Assembly: GCA_045660745.1 (NCBI GenBank)
Contig: JAZREJ010000015.1
Span: forward strand, 1-64,000
DNA length: 64,000 bases
Direction of reading: 5' to 3'
From: RGIG6353 sp045660745
Lineage (GTDB): Bacteria > Bacillota > Clostridia > Oscillospirales > SIG627
Part shown: positions 33,399 through 40,458 of the stretch, in pieces
Layout of the letters: every line of letters begins with the position of its first letter
Position numbering within the stretch: position 1 is the first letter of the stretch
Made by a program: the position numbers and the translations under genes
Notes under the pieces: model-generated
Database searches by the model: none
Seen by the model: only the letters and a program-made list of their open reading frames with translations
Told to the model about the DNA's origin: nothing

Positions 33399-33712
33399 TT
33401 CTTGAGCTTTTCTACAAGAGAGGTTATTTTATTGATGCTTGAAAGGTTGTCTTTTGTGATATCGCCCTTACCAACCTTTATCTTAAAGGTCTTTTCAATA
33501 AAGCTTACAATCTCAAGTGCATAGAGGGAATTTACAAAGCCCTTCTCGAAAAGGTCCGTATCTCCGTCAAGCTTAACGTCCGGCTTCTTGGGCTGAAGAA
33601 AGCCTGTAATTATTTCCTTTACGTTGCCGCCGCTTACGGCATTCTTTATATCCTTGACGTCAACCTTCTTTGCAACGTCGCCTGCTTTTTTTACGAGATT
33701 TTTGAGATTCAT
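33395..33712 (-). CDS. Acyl carrier protein-like protein
   Basis: 105 residues. A basic ~40-residue N-terminal extension (LKNLVKKAGDVAKKVDVK) precedes a four-helix carrier domain: DTDLFEKGFVNSLYALEIVSFIEKTF. The phosphopantetheine Ser is Ser62; the usual DSL is NSL. The DxDLFExGxVxSL pattern is close to DltC and to carrier proteins paired with FkbH. ATG 33712 is preferred; an in-frame GTG at 33727 would overlap the upstream gene. It starts 4 bases after the fusion gene and overlaps the FkbH gene by four, so these two are translated together. Confidence 0.85.
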   Translation of the reverse strand: MNLKNLVKKAGDVAKKVDVKDIKNAVSGGNVKEIITGFLQPKKPDVKLDGDTDLFEKGFVNSLYALEIVSFIEKTFKIKVGKGDITKDNLSSINKITSLVEKLKK

Positions 33713-33716
33713 TTTT

Positions 33717-35543
33717 TTAACCTGCACTTTCTATAATTTTTATAAGCATTTCTCCCGAGACTGTATTGTCAAGAGAGAGACGGTTTAAAAGTCTTAGCGT
33801 TTGGGGGATACCCTTTACTATTTCGTTCTTTCCCCAATTTGTTGTAAAGGTTATATCAATGCCGTTTTCGGCAAGGAAAACCTCTGATATTTCCGAGTGG
33901 AGTCCGTGCGGATACGCAAGAGCGTTAAAGCTTGCTCCAAGCTCGCTTACAAACGCACTTTGCATTCTCTTTATATCGTCTTCAAGAGCTGAAAGGTATT
34001 CCGACTCGCTCTCCTTCTTCTTTTGAAGCATACCCTCGCGACGTTCGTCTCCGTCGTGCACCTCTTGGTGCATATCCCATGAATGAGAGATAAGTGTATA
34101 GGTTCCGTTTTCAATATACGAAAGCGCTTCTTTGAGAGAAAAATGCCGTGCGATAGAGATACCCGTGTCCTTGTAGGTGTCCTTTCCTATGGAACATCCA
34201 ATGACTGATATGACGGCTGAGGCGTTGTGCTTTTCAAAAATCGGGGCAGCTATCTCAAGCGCTGAAGCATATCCGTCATCTATGGTGATGAGTATCGGCT
34301 TTTCGGGGAGCGGTGTACCGCTTCTCGCAAACGCTTCGGCATCCGCAAGGCTTATCACCGTGTAGCCTGCGTTTTCAAGAGCCGTGAGGTGACTGTCAAG
34401 CGTTTTGGCACTCACAACGTAAGTATCATCGGTATCCTCCTCCGAGAAATGATGGTACATAAGAATAGGGAGGGTGACACTTGCCGATTCGACTTTTTTC
34501 GGTGCAAAAGCATTTTCCAGAGTCTCTTTTGCGCTCTCGGCTGTAACGTACTGCCCGAAACCCGCGGGGACGTAAACGGATGAATCATCAAACATCCGCG
34601 CAAGCATCATTTCTCCGACACAGTTTCGGAAGTGGAGATAATCGTAAAAATATCTTGGCTCGGTGGTGATCTGAGTGTATCCCGAAAAGTTCCAGAACGG
34701 CGTAATCTCGGCAATCCTTGTGTAGTAGTCGATGACCTTTTCTGTGCTGTAACAGAGCAGCTCACGTTCGTGTACGGGGCTTGTAATGAGTGTAAGTGCA
34801 GCCCCCTTGTCATTGCACATATCGCGTATGCGCTTGATACTGTCAACGCAAAGGTCAACGTCGGGCATCGGATTATTCCATGCGGCATCCGAAAACTCGG
34901 GGTTTTCCGAAAGATAGACCGAAAGCTTGGGTATTCTTGCGGCATCTCTTTTTGTTTTGTTATACGTTCCGTTTTCGGGGATGAACACCTCGTGTGCTGT
35001 TATAAGGTAGGAGCGGTTCATGTACGATATAAGCTTGTTCTTTGAGTATTCGGGGTTGAGAAACAGATATTTGAAATAAAAAGGAACAAGGCTTGACCCG
35101 TCTACCTTTGCGTGAAGGTTCCCCTTCATGCCGTCCGCTTCTGTGTTGAAGGCTTTCGTTTCCTCAAGACCTATTACGACAACTATATTTTTTGCGTTAA
35201 AGTTGTCGAGAATGTACTTTGCGGTCATTTCTATGTCATACATATCTCCGCCGTACATTATCATATTGTAAAAGCTTGCGTCAAAGTAAGCGTTGAGACT
35301 TTCTGTGGGAATGGAGCTTGACTTTGAGCATCCGATGACGTAGGAGTCGTATTTTTCGTGATTTCTGTCAAGATATGCAATCTTTGCCACTCGCGGGTTC
35401 TGCGTCATACTGTACTCGCTGTAGGAGAGAAGCTTATCTCCGAATACCCCGAACGGGTCAACAAGAGCGTTATATGATGCGTAAAGAACAGCCATCAGCA
35501 AAAGGCTTATCAAAAATACGCCAATCCATTTTTTAAAACTCAT
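33717..35543 (-). CDS. Fusion of a DltD/AlgX-like SGNH domain and a NodB polysaccharide deacetylase
   Basis: 608 residues, anchored by one N-terminal helix (~5-27), so the rest is extracellular. Residues ~30-325 are SGNH-like: catalytic Ser in VIGCSKSSS (S73) and a DxxH in FYDYLHF (D301, H304), the DltD pattern. Residues ~355-608 are a NodB deacetylase: PILMYHHFSEE, TIDDGY (D422, D423), HSWDMH (H487, H492) and AYPHG. In PgaB-like enzymes this domain removes N-acetyl groups from polysaccharide. The fusion couples de-N-acetylation and O-acyl transfer in one surface protein. AAGGATC precedes the ATG. It lies 12 bases after the MBOAT gene. Confidence 0.85.
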   Translation of the reverse strand: MSFKKWIGVFLISLLLMAVLYASYNALVDPFGVFGDKLLSYSEYSMTQNPRVAKIAYLDRNHEKYDSYVIGCSKSSSIPTESLNAYFDASFYNMIMYGGDMYDIEMTAKYILDNFNAKNIVVVIGLEETKAFNTEADGMKGNLHAKVDGSSLVPFYFKYLFLNPEYSKNKLISYMNRSYLITAHEVFIPENGTYNKTKRDAARIPKLSVYLSENPEFSDAAWNNPMPDVDLCVDSIKRIRDMCNDKGAALTLITSPVHERELLCYSTEKVIDYYTRIAEITPFWNFSGYTQITTEPRYFYDYLHFRNCVGEMMLARMFDDSSVYVPAGFGQYVTAESAKETLENAFAPKKVESASVTLPILMYHHFSEEDTDDTYVVSAKTLDSHLTALENAGYTVISLADAEAFARSGTPLPEKPILITIDDGYASALEIAAPIFEKHNASAVISVIGCSIGKDTYKDTGISIARHFSLKEALSYIENGTYTLISHSWDMHQEVHDGDERREGMLQKKKESESEYLSALEDDIKRMQSAFVSELGASFNALAYPHGLHSEISEVFLAENGIDITFTTNWGKNEIVKGIPQTLRLLNRLSLDNTVSGEMLIKIIESAG

Positions 35544-35555
35544 ATTATAAGATCC

Positions 35556-36944
35556 TTAAAAATCAAAATACAAAAATCTTGATACCTGAGACATGTTAAA
35601 AAGTGACAGTGCAAGAAGTACTGCCGATATCACAGCCCACTTATATGACATTCTGTAGTTTTCGGCAATTTCCTTGGTGTTCTTAAAGAAGAAGCAAATG
35701 ACAGCTCCTATAATTATCAGAATTATCGCTTCGAGATTGTTTGATAAAAATTCCGACGCACCGCTGAAGTCGAAGGAAAACATTAAAGAATAAGTCTTTT
35801 TTATCTCGGTAAATGACGATGAGTCGAAAAGCACACGGGTGAGGACGATGCATATAGCCGTGAGAGGATATGCAATAAATGACGGGAATCTGATGCCTCG
35901 CACTGTGATGAGGTTTACAGCCGACACAAGAATTCCGTTTGCGACGCCCCATAAAATATAGTTCCAGCCTGCTCCGTGCCATATACCCGAAACAAGGAAT
36001 GTGATAAGTGTTGCGAAAATAAGCTTTATACTTCTGTCTCCGAACCTGAAAACGTTTCTGAATACGTAATCGTCAAAAAAAGAGGAGACAGTAATATTCC
36101 ATCTTCTCCAAAAGTCCGCCATGTTACGAGCTTTATAAGGAGAGTTGAAGTTGTAAGGCAGCTTTATATTGAAGAAATGACCGAGCCCGAGCGCCATATC
36201 CCCGTATCCCGAAAAATCGAAGTAGTAAGCGAAGGTATATGCGAGGGTTGCGCACCAGGCGTGAGTTGTATCTCCGCCGTCTTGTGTGTAATATGTGAGG
36301 GCAAAATTTATGAGAGGATTTGCGATAAGTACCTTCTTTGCGCATCCGATGGAAAAAGTGAGGATGCCGAGTGACATTGCCTTCGGGTCATGCTTCAAAA
36401 GGTTTTCTCGCGTGAGCTGAGGGATAAATTCGTTATGTCTGACGATAGGGCCCACCACGAGCTGAGGAAAGAAGGTAACGTAGCAAAGATAGTCCAAAAA
36501 CGGTGAAAGCTCAGCCTTTTTCCTCCACACGTCAATAAGATAGGTCATTATCTGGAAGGTGTAAAAGGAAATTCCGAGCGGGAGGATTATTTCCTTCAGA
36601 ACAAAATCGCATCCGAAAAATCTGTTAAAGGAATATAGGGTGAAGTTCAGATATTTGAATACGAAAAGGACGCCTAAGCCCTCAAGTATTCCAAGCAACA
36701 TAAAAACAGTTTGAGCGACGCGTGTTTTTGATTTTTTTATGCCTAACATGAAAGCATAGTTTGAAATGAGCGCAAAAAGAAACACAGGGAGAAATTTTGG
36801 CTGTCCCCATGAATAGAATACACAAGAGGAAACTATAAGCCATATTTTAACAGCCGTTTCTTTTTTTAACCATCTCAGTACTGCCCATACCGCCCAAACG
36901 ACAGGCAGAAAGCCGAAAATGAATATATATGATGAAAAAACCAT
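35556..36944 (-). CDS. MBOAT-family membrane O-acyltransferase (DltB/AlgI-like)
   Basis: 462 residues, about eleven membrane helices. Family signatures: GISFYTFQIMTYLIDVWR (~124), FFPQLVVGPIVRHNEF (~158), YFDFSGYGDMALG (~241), DFWRRWNITVSSFF (~277) and the catalytic His323 in SGIWHGAGWNYILWG. DltB and AlgI move acyl groups across the membrane to an extracellular acceptor with a partner SGNH protein. AlgI uses acetyl-CoA; DltB uses D-Ala-DltC. The carrier protein gene in this operon argues for a DltB-like donor. First gene of the operon, preceded by a consensus promoter; CGGAGA is the ribosome site. Confidence 0.92.
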   Translation of the reverse strand: MVFSSYIFIFGFLPVVWAVWAVLRWLKKETAVKIWLIVSSCVFYSWGQPKFLPVFLFALISNYAFMLGIKKSKTRVAQTVFMLLGILEGLGVLFVFKYLNFTLYSFNRFFGCDFVLKEIILPLGISFYTFQIMTYLIDVWRKKAELSPFLDYLCYVTFFPQLVVGPIVRHNEFIPQLTRENLLKHDPKAMSLGILTFSIGCAKKVLIANPLINFALTYYTQDGGDTTHAWCATLAYTFAYYFDFSGYGDMALGLGHFFNIKLPYNFNSPYKARNMADFWRRWNITVSSFFDDYVFRNVFRFGDRSIKLIFATLITFLVSGIWHGAGWNYILWGVANGILVSAVNLITVRGIRFPSFIAYPLTAICIVLTRVLFDSSSFTEIKKTYSLMFSFDFSGASEFLSNNLEAIILIIIGAVICFFFKNTKEIAENYRMSYKWAVISAVLLALSLFNMSQVSRFLYFDF

Positions 36945-36972
36945 AATATCTCCGATTATATTAATATGTAAA

Positions 36973-37001
36973 ATTATAAAGCAAACTTGCGTTTATGTCA
37001 A
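36973..37001 (-). promoter_or_regulatory. Consensus promoter of the MBOAT-FkbH operon
   Basis: On the minus strand, TTGACA (37001-36996), a 17-base spacer and TATAAT (36978-36973): both hexamers match consensus exactly. It lies 29 bases upstream of the MBOAT start. Confidence 0.9.
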
Positions 37002-37049
37002 GGGATAAAGGCTTTGAGTTAATATGAAAATATTATTTTTCGACTTTAT

Positions 37050-37078
37050 TTGACTTTTTTAAATATATTTAGTATAAT
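37050..37078 (+). promoter_or_regulatory. Promoter of the lipid kinase gene
   Basis: TTGACT at 37050-37055, a 17-base spacer and TATAAT at 37073-37078, divergent from the MBOAT operon promoter. Confidence 0.88.
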
Positions 37079-37099
37079 ACGTATGATTGGAGATATAAG

Positions 37100-38020
37100 A
37101 TGAAACACTTTTTTATAATAAACCCGGCATCGGGGAACGGTAAATTCCACAAGGAGCTTATCGAAAAGATACACTCGGTCTGCCGTGAAAAGAAGCTTGA
37201 ATACGAGGTGCGCAACACGGAGTATGCGGGACACGCTAAATGGATAGTGTCAACAGAGCTTGCAAGCACCCGTGATAAAATAAGATTTTATGCCTGTGGC
37301 GGAGACGGTACTGTCAACGAGGTCGTAAGCGGTCTTGTCGGACATCCGAGAGGTGAGCTTGCGATAATTCCCGTTGGTACGGGAAATGACTTTGTGCGCA
37401 CTTTCTCTGTAAACACGGATTTTCTCGACATTGACCTACAGCTTGAAGGAAAAACGAGAAGCGTTGACGCGGTATCGGCGGGGGAGAGCATATTTATTAA
37501 TATGCTGAACGTCGGATTTGACAGTCGGGTGGTCTCGACTATATCCCGACTCCGTGATAAAAGCCGTTTGATGAGAGGGAAATTCGCATACATAATAAGC
37601 GTCGCAATAAACTTCTTTAAAATGCCAAAGACCCGCCTTAAATGTGTCTTTGATGACGGAGAAAAAATAGAAGGTGAGTTTTTGCTTTCCGCTTTTGCCA
37701 ACGGTCAGTATTACGGCGGTGGCTTTAAAGCGGGTGCGAAGGCTGAGCCTGACGACGGAATGCTTGACGTTATATTTGTTCGTCCTTGTTCGAGATTTAC
37801 GTTTTTGACCTTAATTTCCAAATACAAAAAGGGAACACTTCTTGATAGCAAGAAAAGTCTCAAATACGTGATATTTAAAAAGTGTCGAGGACTCACTGCA
37901 GAGTTTTCTCTTGATAGCGACGTATGCGTTGACGGAGAGATAGTACAAGAGCATTCATTTACCGTGGAGATGCTTGAAGGCTCAGTCAACCTATGTGTAC
38001 CCGAAAAGGAGAAGGTATGA
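37100..38020 (+). CDS. Diacylglycerol kinase-family lipid kinase (YegS/DagK-like)
   Basis: 306 residues of the DAGK catalytic family. N-terminal INPASGNGK, the nucleotide-binding ACGGDGTVNEVVSGL, PVGTGNDFVRTF, and the C-terminal YYGGGFKAGAKAEPDDGMLDVIFV. In Gram-positive bacteria DgkB returns diacylglycerol from lipoteichoic acid synthesis to phosphatidic acid. It is divergent from the surface acylation operon, which fits polymer metabolism, but the exact lipid is not shown by sequence. The stop overlaps the next start (ATGA at 38017). Confidence 0.88.
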   Translation: MKHFFIINPASGNGKFHKELIEKIHSVCREKKLEYEVRNTEYAGHAKWIVSTELASTRDKIRFYACGGDGTVNEVVSGLVGHPRGELAIIPVGTGNDFVRTFSVNTDFLDIDLQLEGKTRSVDAVSAGESIFINMLNVGFDSRVVSTISRLRDKSRLMRGKFAYIISVAINFFKMPKTRLKCVFDDGEKIEGEFLLSAFANGQYYGGGFKAGAKAEPDDGMLDVIFVRPCSRFTFLTLISKYKKGTLLDSKKSLKYVIFKKCRGLTAEFSLDSDVCVDGEIVQEHSFTVEMLEGSVNLCVPEKEKV

Positions 38021-38568
38021 AGATAATTGATATTACAAAAGAGCTTTTTTCAACCGAGCCGTATCCCGATGACCCCATTCCGCAAGCAAAGCTTATAAAG
38101 GACATGAAAAAAGGCTTTTCTTATAATCTTTCCGAAGTGACCTTCGGGGCGCACAACGCAACGCACATTGATGCCCCACTTCATTTTCTCGACTCGGGTG
38201 AGGACGTTTCGGATATTGCGCTTGATAAGTGCTTTGGCGCCTGTCGGGTAGTCGAAGAGCGTTTTGTATCTCTTGCCGAAGCGGAAAAAATCTGCAAGAA
38301 TAATAAAAGATTGCTTTTTCGAGGCAAGGTAGACATTTCAGCTCCCGCCGCATCCCTTCTTGCCAAGAACATCGTGCTTATAGGCACCGAGAATCTTGCA
38401 ATAGGGGACGCTATGGTTCATAAGATATTTCTCAGAGCGGGTGTTGTTATAGTCGAGAATCTTGATCTTACCGCTGCCCCTGTAGGGGATTACGTAATAT
38501 CTGCGTTACCGCTTAAAATGAAGGGCGTTGAGGGCAGTCCTTGCCGTGCGGTGCTTATAGGTGAATAA
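38017..38568 (+). CDS. Cyclase-family metal-dependent hydrolase (KynB-like)
   Basis: 183 residues. The family metal motif HxxTHxDxPxH appears as HNATHIDAPLHF, and the C-terminus has the APVGDYVISALPLKMKGVEGSPCRAVL segment. Members include kynurenine formamidase and other amide or lactone hydrolases. The true start is ATG 38017, which overlaps the kinase stop, with AAAGGAG at 38005-38011; a GTG-type extension upstream lies inside the kinase. No tryptophan catabolism genes are nearby, so the substrate stays open. Confidence 0.82.
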   Translation: MKIIDITKELFSTEPYPDDPIPQAKLIKDMKKGFSYNLSEVTFGAHNATHIDAPLHFLDSGEDVSDIALDKCFGACRVVEERFVSLAEAEKICKNNKRLLFRGKVDISAPAASLLAKNIVLIGTENLAIGDAMVHKIFLRAGVVIVENLDLTAAPVGDYVISALPLKMKGVEGSPCRAVLIGE

Positions 38569-38658
38569 AAACGGAGATGTAAAAAAGTCCAGACCGTCAA
38601 AAAAACACAAACAAATAGAGTTTTAAGTGTATTTAAAACTTTTAATAATGTTCAAGGC

Positions 38659-38834
38659 AAAAAACTCAAAAATGAGTTTTTCTCAATAAACATATGTTTT
38701 TTTGACTCTGAACAAACCTCGCCTCTGCCGTACAATCGTACGCCGACGGGCTTCGGTTTGTCCATTCGCAAGCTTTTCCAATCTCCTACAATTCAGGGGC
38801 CGTAAAAAACTCAAACAGAGTTTTTTACAGCCCC
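38659..38834. repeat. Segment bounded by two related AAAAACTC...GAGTTTTT hairpins
   Basis: The gap 38569-38840 holds no gene. One hairpin is at 38659-38681 (stem AAAAACTCA, 4-base loop, T tail). A second at 38796-38834 has the same AAAAAACTC/GAGTTTTTT core inside a GGGGC/GCCCC clamp. Between them is ~113 bases with short palindromes such as CGTAC/GTACG. The hairpins probably terminate the two convergent transcripts (cyclase on plus, membrane protein on minus). The shared core could also mean a small repeat element. Confidence 0.5.
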
Positions 38835-38840
38835 ACTGTT

Positions 38841-39518
38841 TTATAATTCAATTGCTGTTTTGTTTCTTTCTGCAAGCTTTTCTTTTATTCGTGCTATAAG
38901 CTCTTCGGTCTTGTCGTCAAGTTCTTTGTTCTTTATGCACATTTCAAGGTCGGTGAGCATTTCGTCAAGCTCGTGTTCGCTTTCTTCAAGCTTTTCATTG
39001 GCGCCACGAGGACTTTTCTTAAACTCGGTGCCGAGCAAATTGAGCGCTTTTGAAAATTTTTCATCATTACACATCTTTATGAGTGCAGCAATCCTGAAGA
39101 CTGCGCTCTTGATAAAATCCTTCGGTGCGGACTTCTTTGAAAATGATGCGTGAATGAGAGAGAGAAGGTAAAGGAATGCGTATACCGCAAAAAGGATTAT
39201 CTGAACGATAAAGGTGACCTTCATGGAAAAGGTTCCGAAAATCATATGTATAAAGTCAAGCACGGCACACGCACCGAAATATATTGCACAAAGATAGTAA
39301 ATCGGTATGCCGACAAAAACGGTTTTTAAGTCGGATACTTTTCCGAGAAACTCAAGTATAACAAATACCGTTGCGGCAAGTGCGAAGGTGAGAAACGCAA
39401 AGCCCACGAAGAAATCCTTTGTAAAGCCCGTAATAATGACCGAGAGTATTGTGACGGTGAGATATACGATGCCGATAAGAACGAGAATCAAAAATTTAGA
39501 AGAGGAAGCTTTTTTCAT
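38841..39518 (-). CDS. Hypothetical four-helix membrane protein with cytoplasmic coiled coil
   Basis: 225 residues, not recognised. Four hydrophobic segments: residues ~8-30 (FLILVLIGIVYLTVTILSVI), ~35-58, ~68-95 and ~100-122. After ~125 the protein is charged, with predicted coiled coil over ~165-218 (KLEESEHELDEMLTDLEMCI, ELIARIKEKLAER). AAGGAG precedes ATG 39518. It has its own promoter (39548-39576), so it is probably monocistronic. The topology suggests a membrane-tethered cytoplasmic scaffold, but no function can be given. Confidence 0.7.
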   Translation of the reverse strand: MKKASSSKFLILVLIGIVYLTVTILSVIITGFTKDFFVGFAFLTFALAATVFVILEFLGKVSDLKTVFVGIPIYYLCAIYFGACAVLDFIHMIFGTFSMKVTFIVQIILFAVYAFLYLLSLIHASFSKKSAPKDFIKSAVFRIAALIKMCNDEKFSKALNLLGTEFKKSPRGANEKLEESEHELDEMLTDLEMCIKNKELDDKTEELIARIKEKLAERNKTAIEL

Positions 39519-39547
39519 ATTTTTCTCCTTCGGTGTATGTTGAGGCT

Positions 39548-39576
39548 ATTTTATCACAAGAATAACACTTTGTAAA
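39548..39576 (-). promoter_or_regulatory. Promoter of the hypothetical membrane protein gene
   Basis: On the minus strand, TTTACA (39576-39571), a 17-base spacer ending TGA and TAAAAT (39553-39548), 30 bases before the start and downstream of the ncRNA terminator. Confidence 0.7.
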
Positions 39577-39592
39577 TAGTTTTTTTGATATA

Positions 39593-39624
39593 GAAAACAA
39601 AAGGTGAGCTCCGAAGAACTCACC
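39593..39624 (-). terminator. Intrinsic terminator of the candidate ncRNA
   Basis: On the minus strand, a 9-bp stem (39624-39616 with 39611-39603, one G:T pair), a TTCG tetraloop and the T-rich tail TTTTGTTTTC. Confidence 0.88.
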
Positions 39625-39764
39625 GATTATTTTACGTCCGTCCCGCCCAGCCGTGTACCCGGCTATAAAAAACCCTGCATGAGCAAGGCGGTTTCCGCTC
39701 TCTTGCATTTTTGCTCCCAACGTCCGTGCATAGCACGGGAGGTCTGCACCTGCTTTGAGTAGGG
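39595..39764 (-). ncRNA. Candidate structured non-coding RNA, family not identified
   Basis: About 170 bases on the minus strand, with a perfect TATAAT at 39776-39771 upstream (weak -35) and a strong intrinsic terminator at its end (39624-39593). No reading frame with a ribosome site fits. Predicted helices by eye: CTCCCGTGC...GCACGG...GGGAG (39742-39714), a TGCA...TGCA-closed hairpin with GAGC/GCTC around 39708-39677, and GCCG/CGGC with a GGTACA loop (39664-39651). CGGACGT occurs twice (39727-39721 and 39641-39635). It is not tmRNA, RNase P or small SRP RNA by their core motifs. Expected to be an independent small RNA gene. Confidence 0.6.
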
Positions 39765-39827
39765 GAATCCATTATAGTTTTGTGGGTTTATATCACAGGT
39801 ATCACGCGAAGCGCAGGAAGATAGTGT

Positions 39828-40058
39828 GGGCAAACAATCTTTTTGTCGATTACTGCGTCATGCTCGCTCACAATACTGGAGTATTGCATCGCTTGCATTC
39901 CTTGTACTCGGCAAAAATCTTCGTTTGCATTTGTGTTTGCTTAGTGGGCAAACAATCTTTTTGTTGATTACTGCGTCATGCTCGCTCACAATACGGGAGT
40001 ATTACGTTGCACACGCTTGTTGTACTTGGCAAAAATCTTCGTTTGCTCAAACGTTGCT
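39828..40058. repeat. Two tandem copies of a ~118-bp element
   Basis: Copy 1 runs about 39828-39945, copy 2 about 39946-40058. Both begin GGGCAAACAATCTTTTTG and end GGCAAAAATCTTCGTTTGC, and share the block around GCGTCATGCTCGCTCACAAT. The period is exactly 118 at several anchor points (39828/39946, 39904/40022). Each copy holds a small hairpin (CAATACT/AGTATTG at 39871-39886 in copy 1). The two ends of a unit are imperfect inverted repeats of each other. The array lies between the DUF1292 stop and the ncRNA promoter and has no plausible gene. Confidence 0.8.
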
Positions 40059-40059
40059 A

Positions 40060-40377
40060 TTACTTATCCTCGTGGCAGTGGTCGCAATCGCAGTCACAGT
40101 CATCGTGGTCGCACTCGCACATGAGCTCATCCTCGAATGCATCTGCAACCTTATCGAATTCGTCGTCATCATCAATTGTGACGAGCATATCCTCGCCGTT
40201 CTCGTCCTGAGTAACCTTAAGGATAACGAATTCATCTCCGTCTTCGTCACGGGGTACAAGAGCGAGGTAAACGTTTCCGTCGATCTCCATATCACCGATC
40301 ACTTCGAAATCAATTTCTTTTCCGTCTTCGTCTGTAAGGGTGATAATATCTGCTTCAAAATCTTTATTATCAGTCAT
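40060..40377 (-). CDS. DUF1292 family protein with a Cys/His/Asp-rich tail
   Basis: 105 residues, very acidic. The core matches DUF1292 (ADIITLTDEDGKEIDFEVIGDMEIDGNVYLALVP, EFVILKVTQDENGEDMLVTIDDDDEFDKVADAFEDEL), a small protein common in Bacillota of unknown function, often near ruvX/Holliday-junction resolvase genes. Here those partners are absent. The last ~19 residues (CECDHDDCDCDCDHCHEDK) hold six Cys and three His and look like a metal-binding tail added to the core. GGAGG lies 9 bases before the start. Confidence 0.85.
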   Translation of the reverse strand: MTDNKDFEADIITLTDEDGKEIDFEVIGDMEIDGNVYLALVPRDEDGDEFVILKVTQDENGEDMLVTIDDDDEFDKVADAFEDELMCECDHDDCDCDCDHCHEDK

Positions 40378-40458
40378 TGTTTTGTCCTCCCGGATAAATT
40401 AATTTGGTATATTACCTTTAATCATTTTACACGATTTTTATCTGTAAGTCAAGAGTTT

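Noticed and set aside
31859..36944. Reading the operon as ordinary AlgI/AlgJ exopolysaccharide O-acetylation
   Set aside because: Possible for the MBOAT and SGNH parts alone, but it leaves the carrier protein and FkbH unexplained; AlgI systems take acetyl-CoA and need no carrier protein.
39828..40058. CRISPR-like array at the 118-bp repeat
   Set aside because: Only two units, the whole unit repeats with no short repeat/unique spacer pattern, and no cas genes are near.
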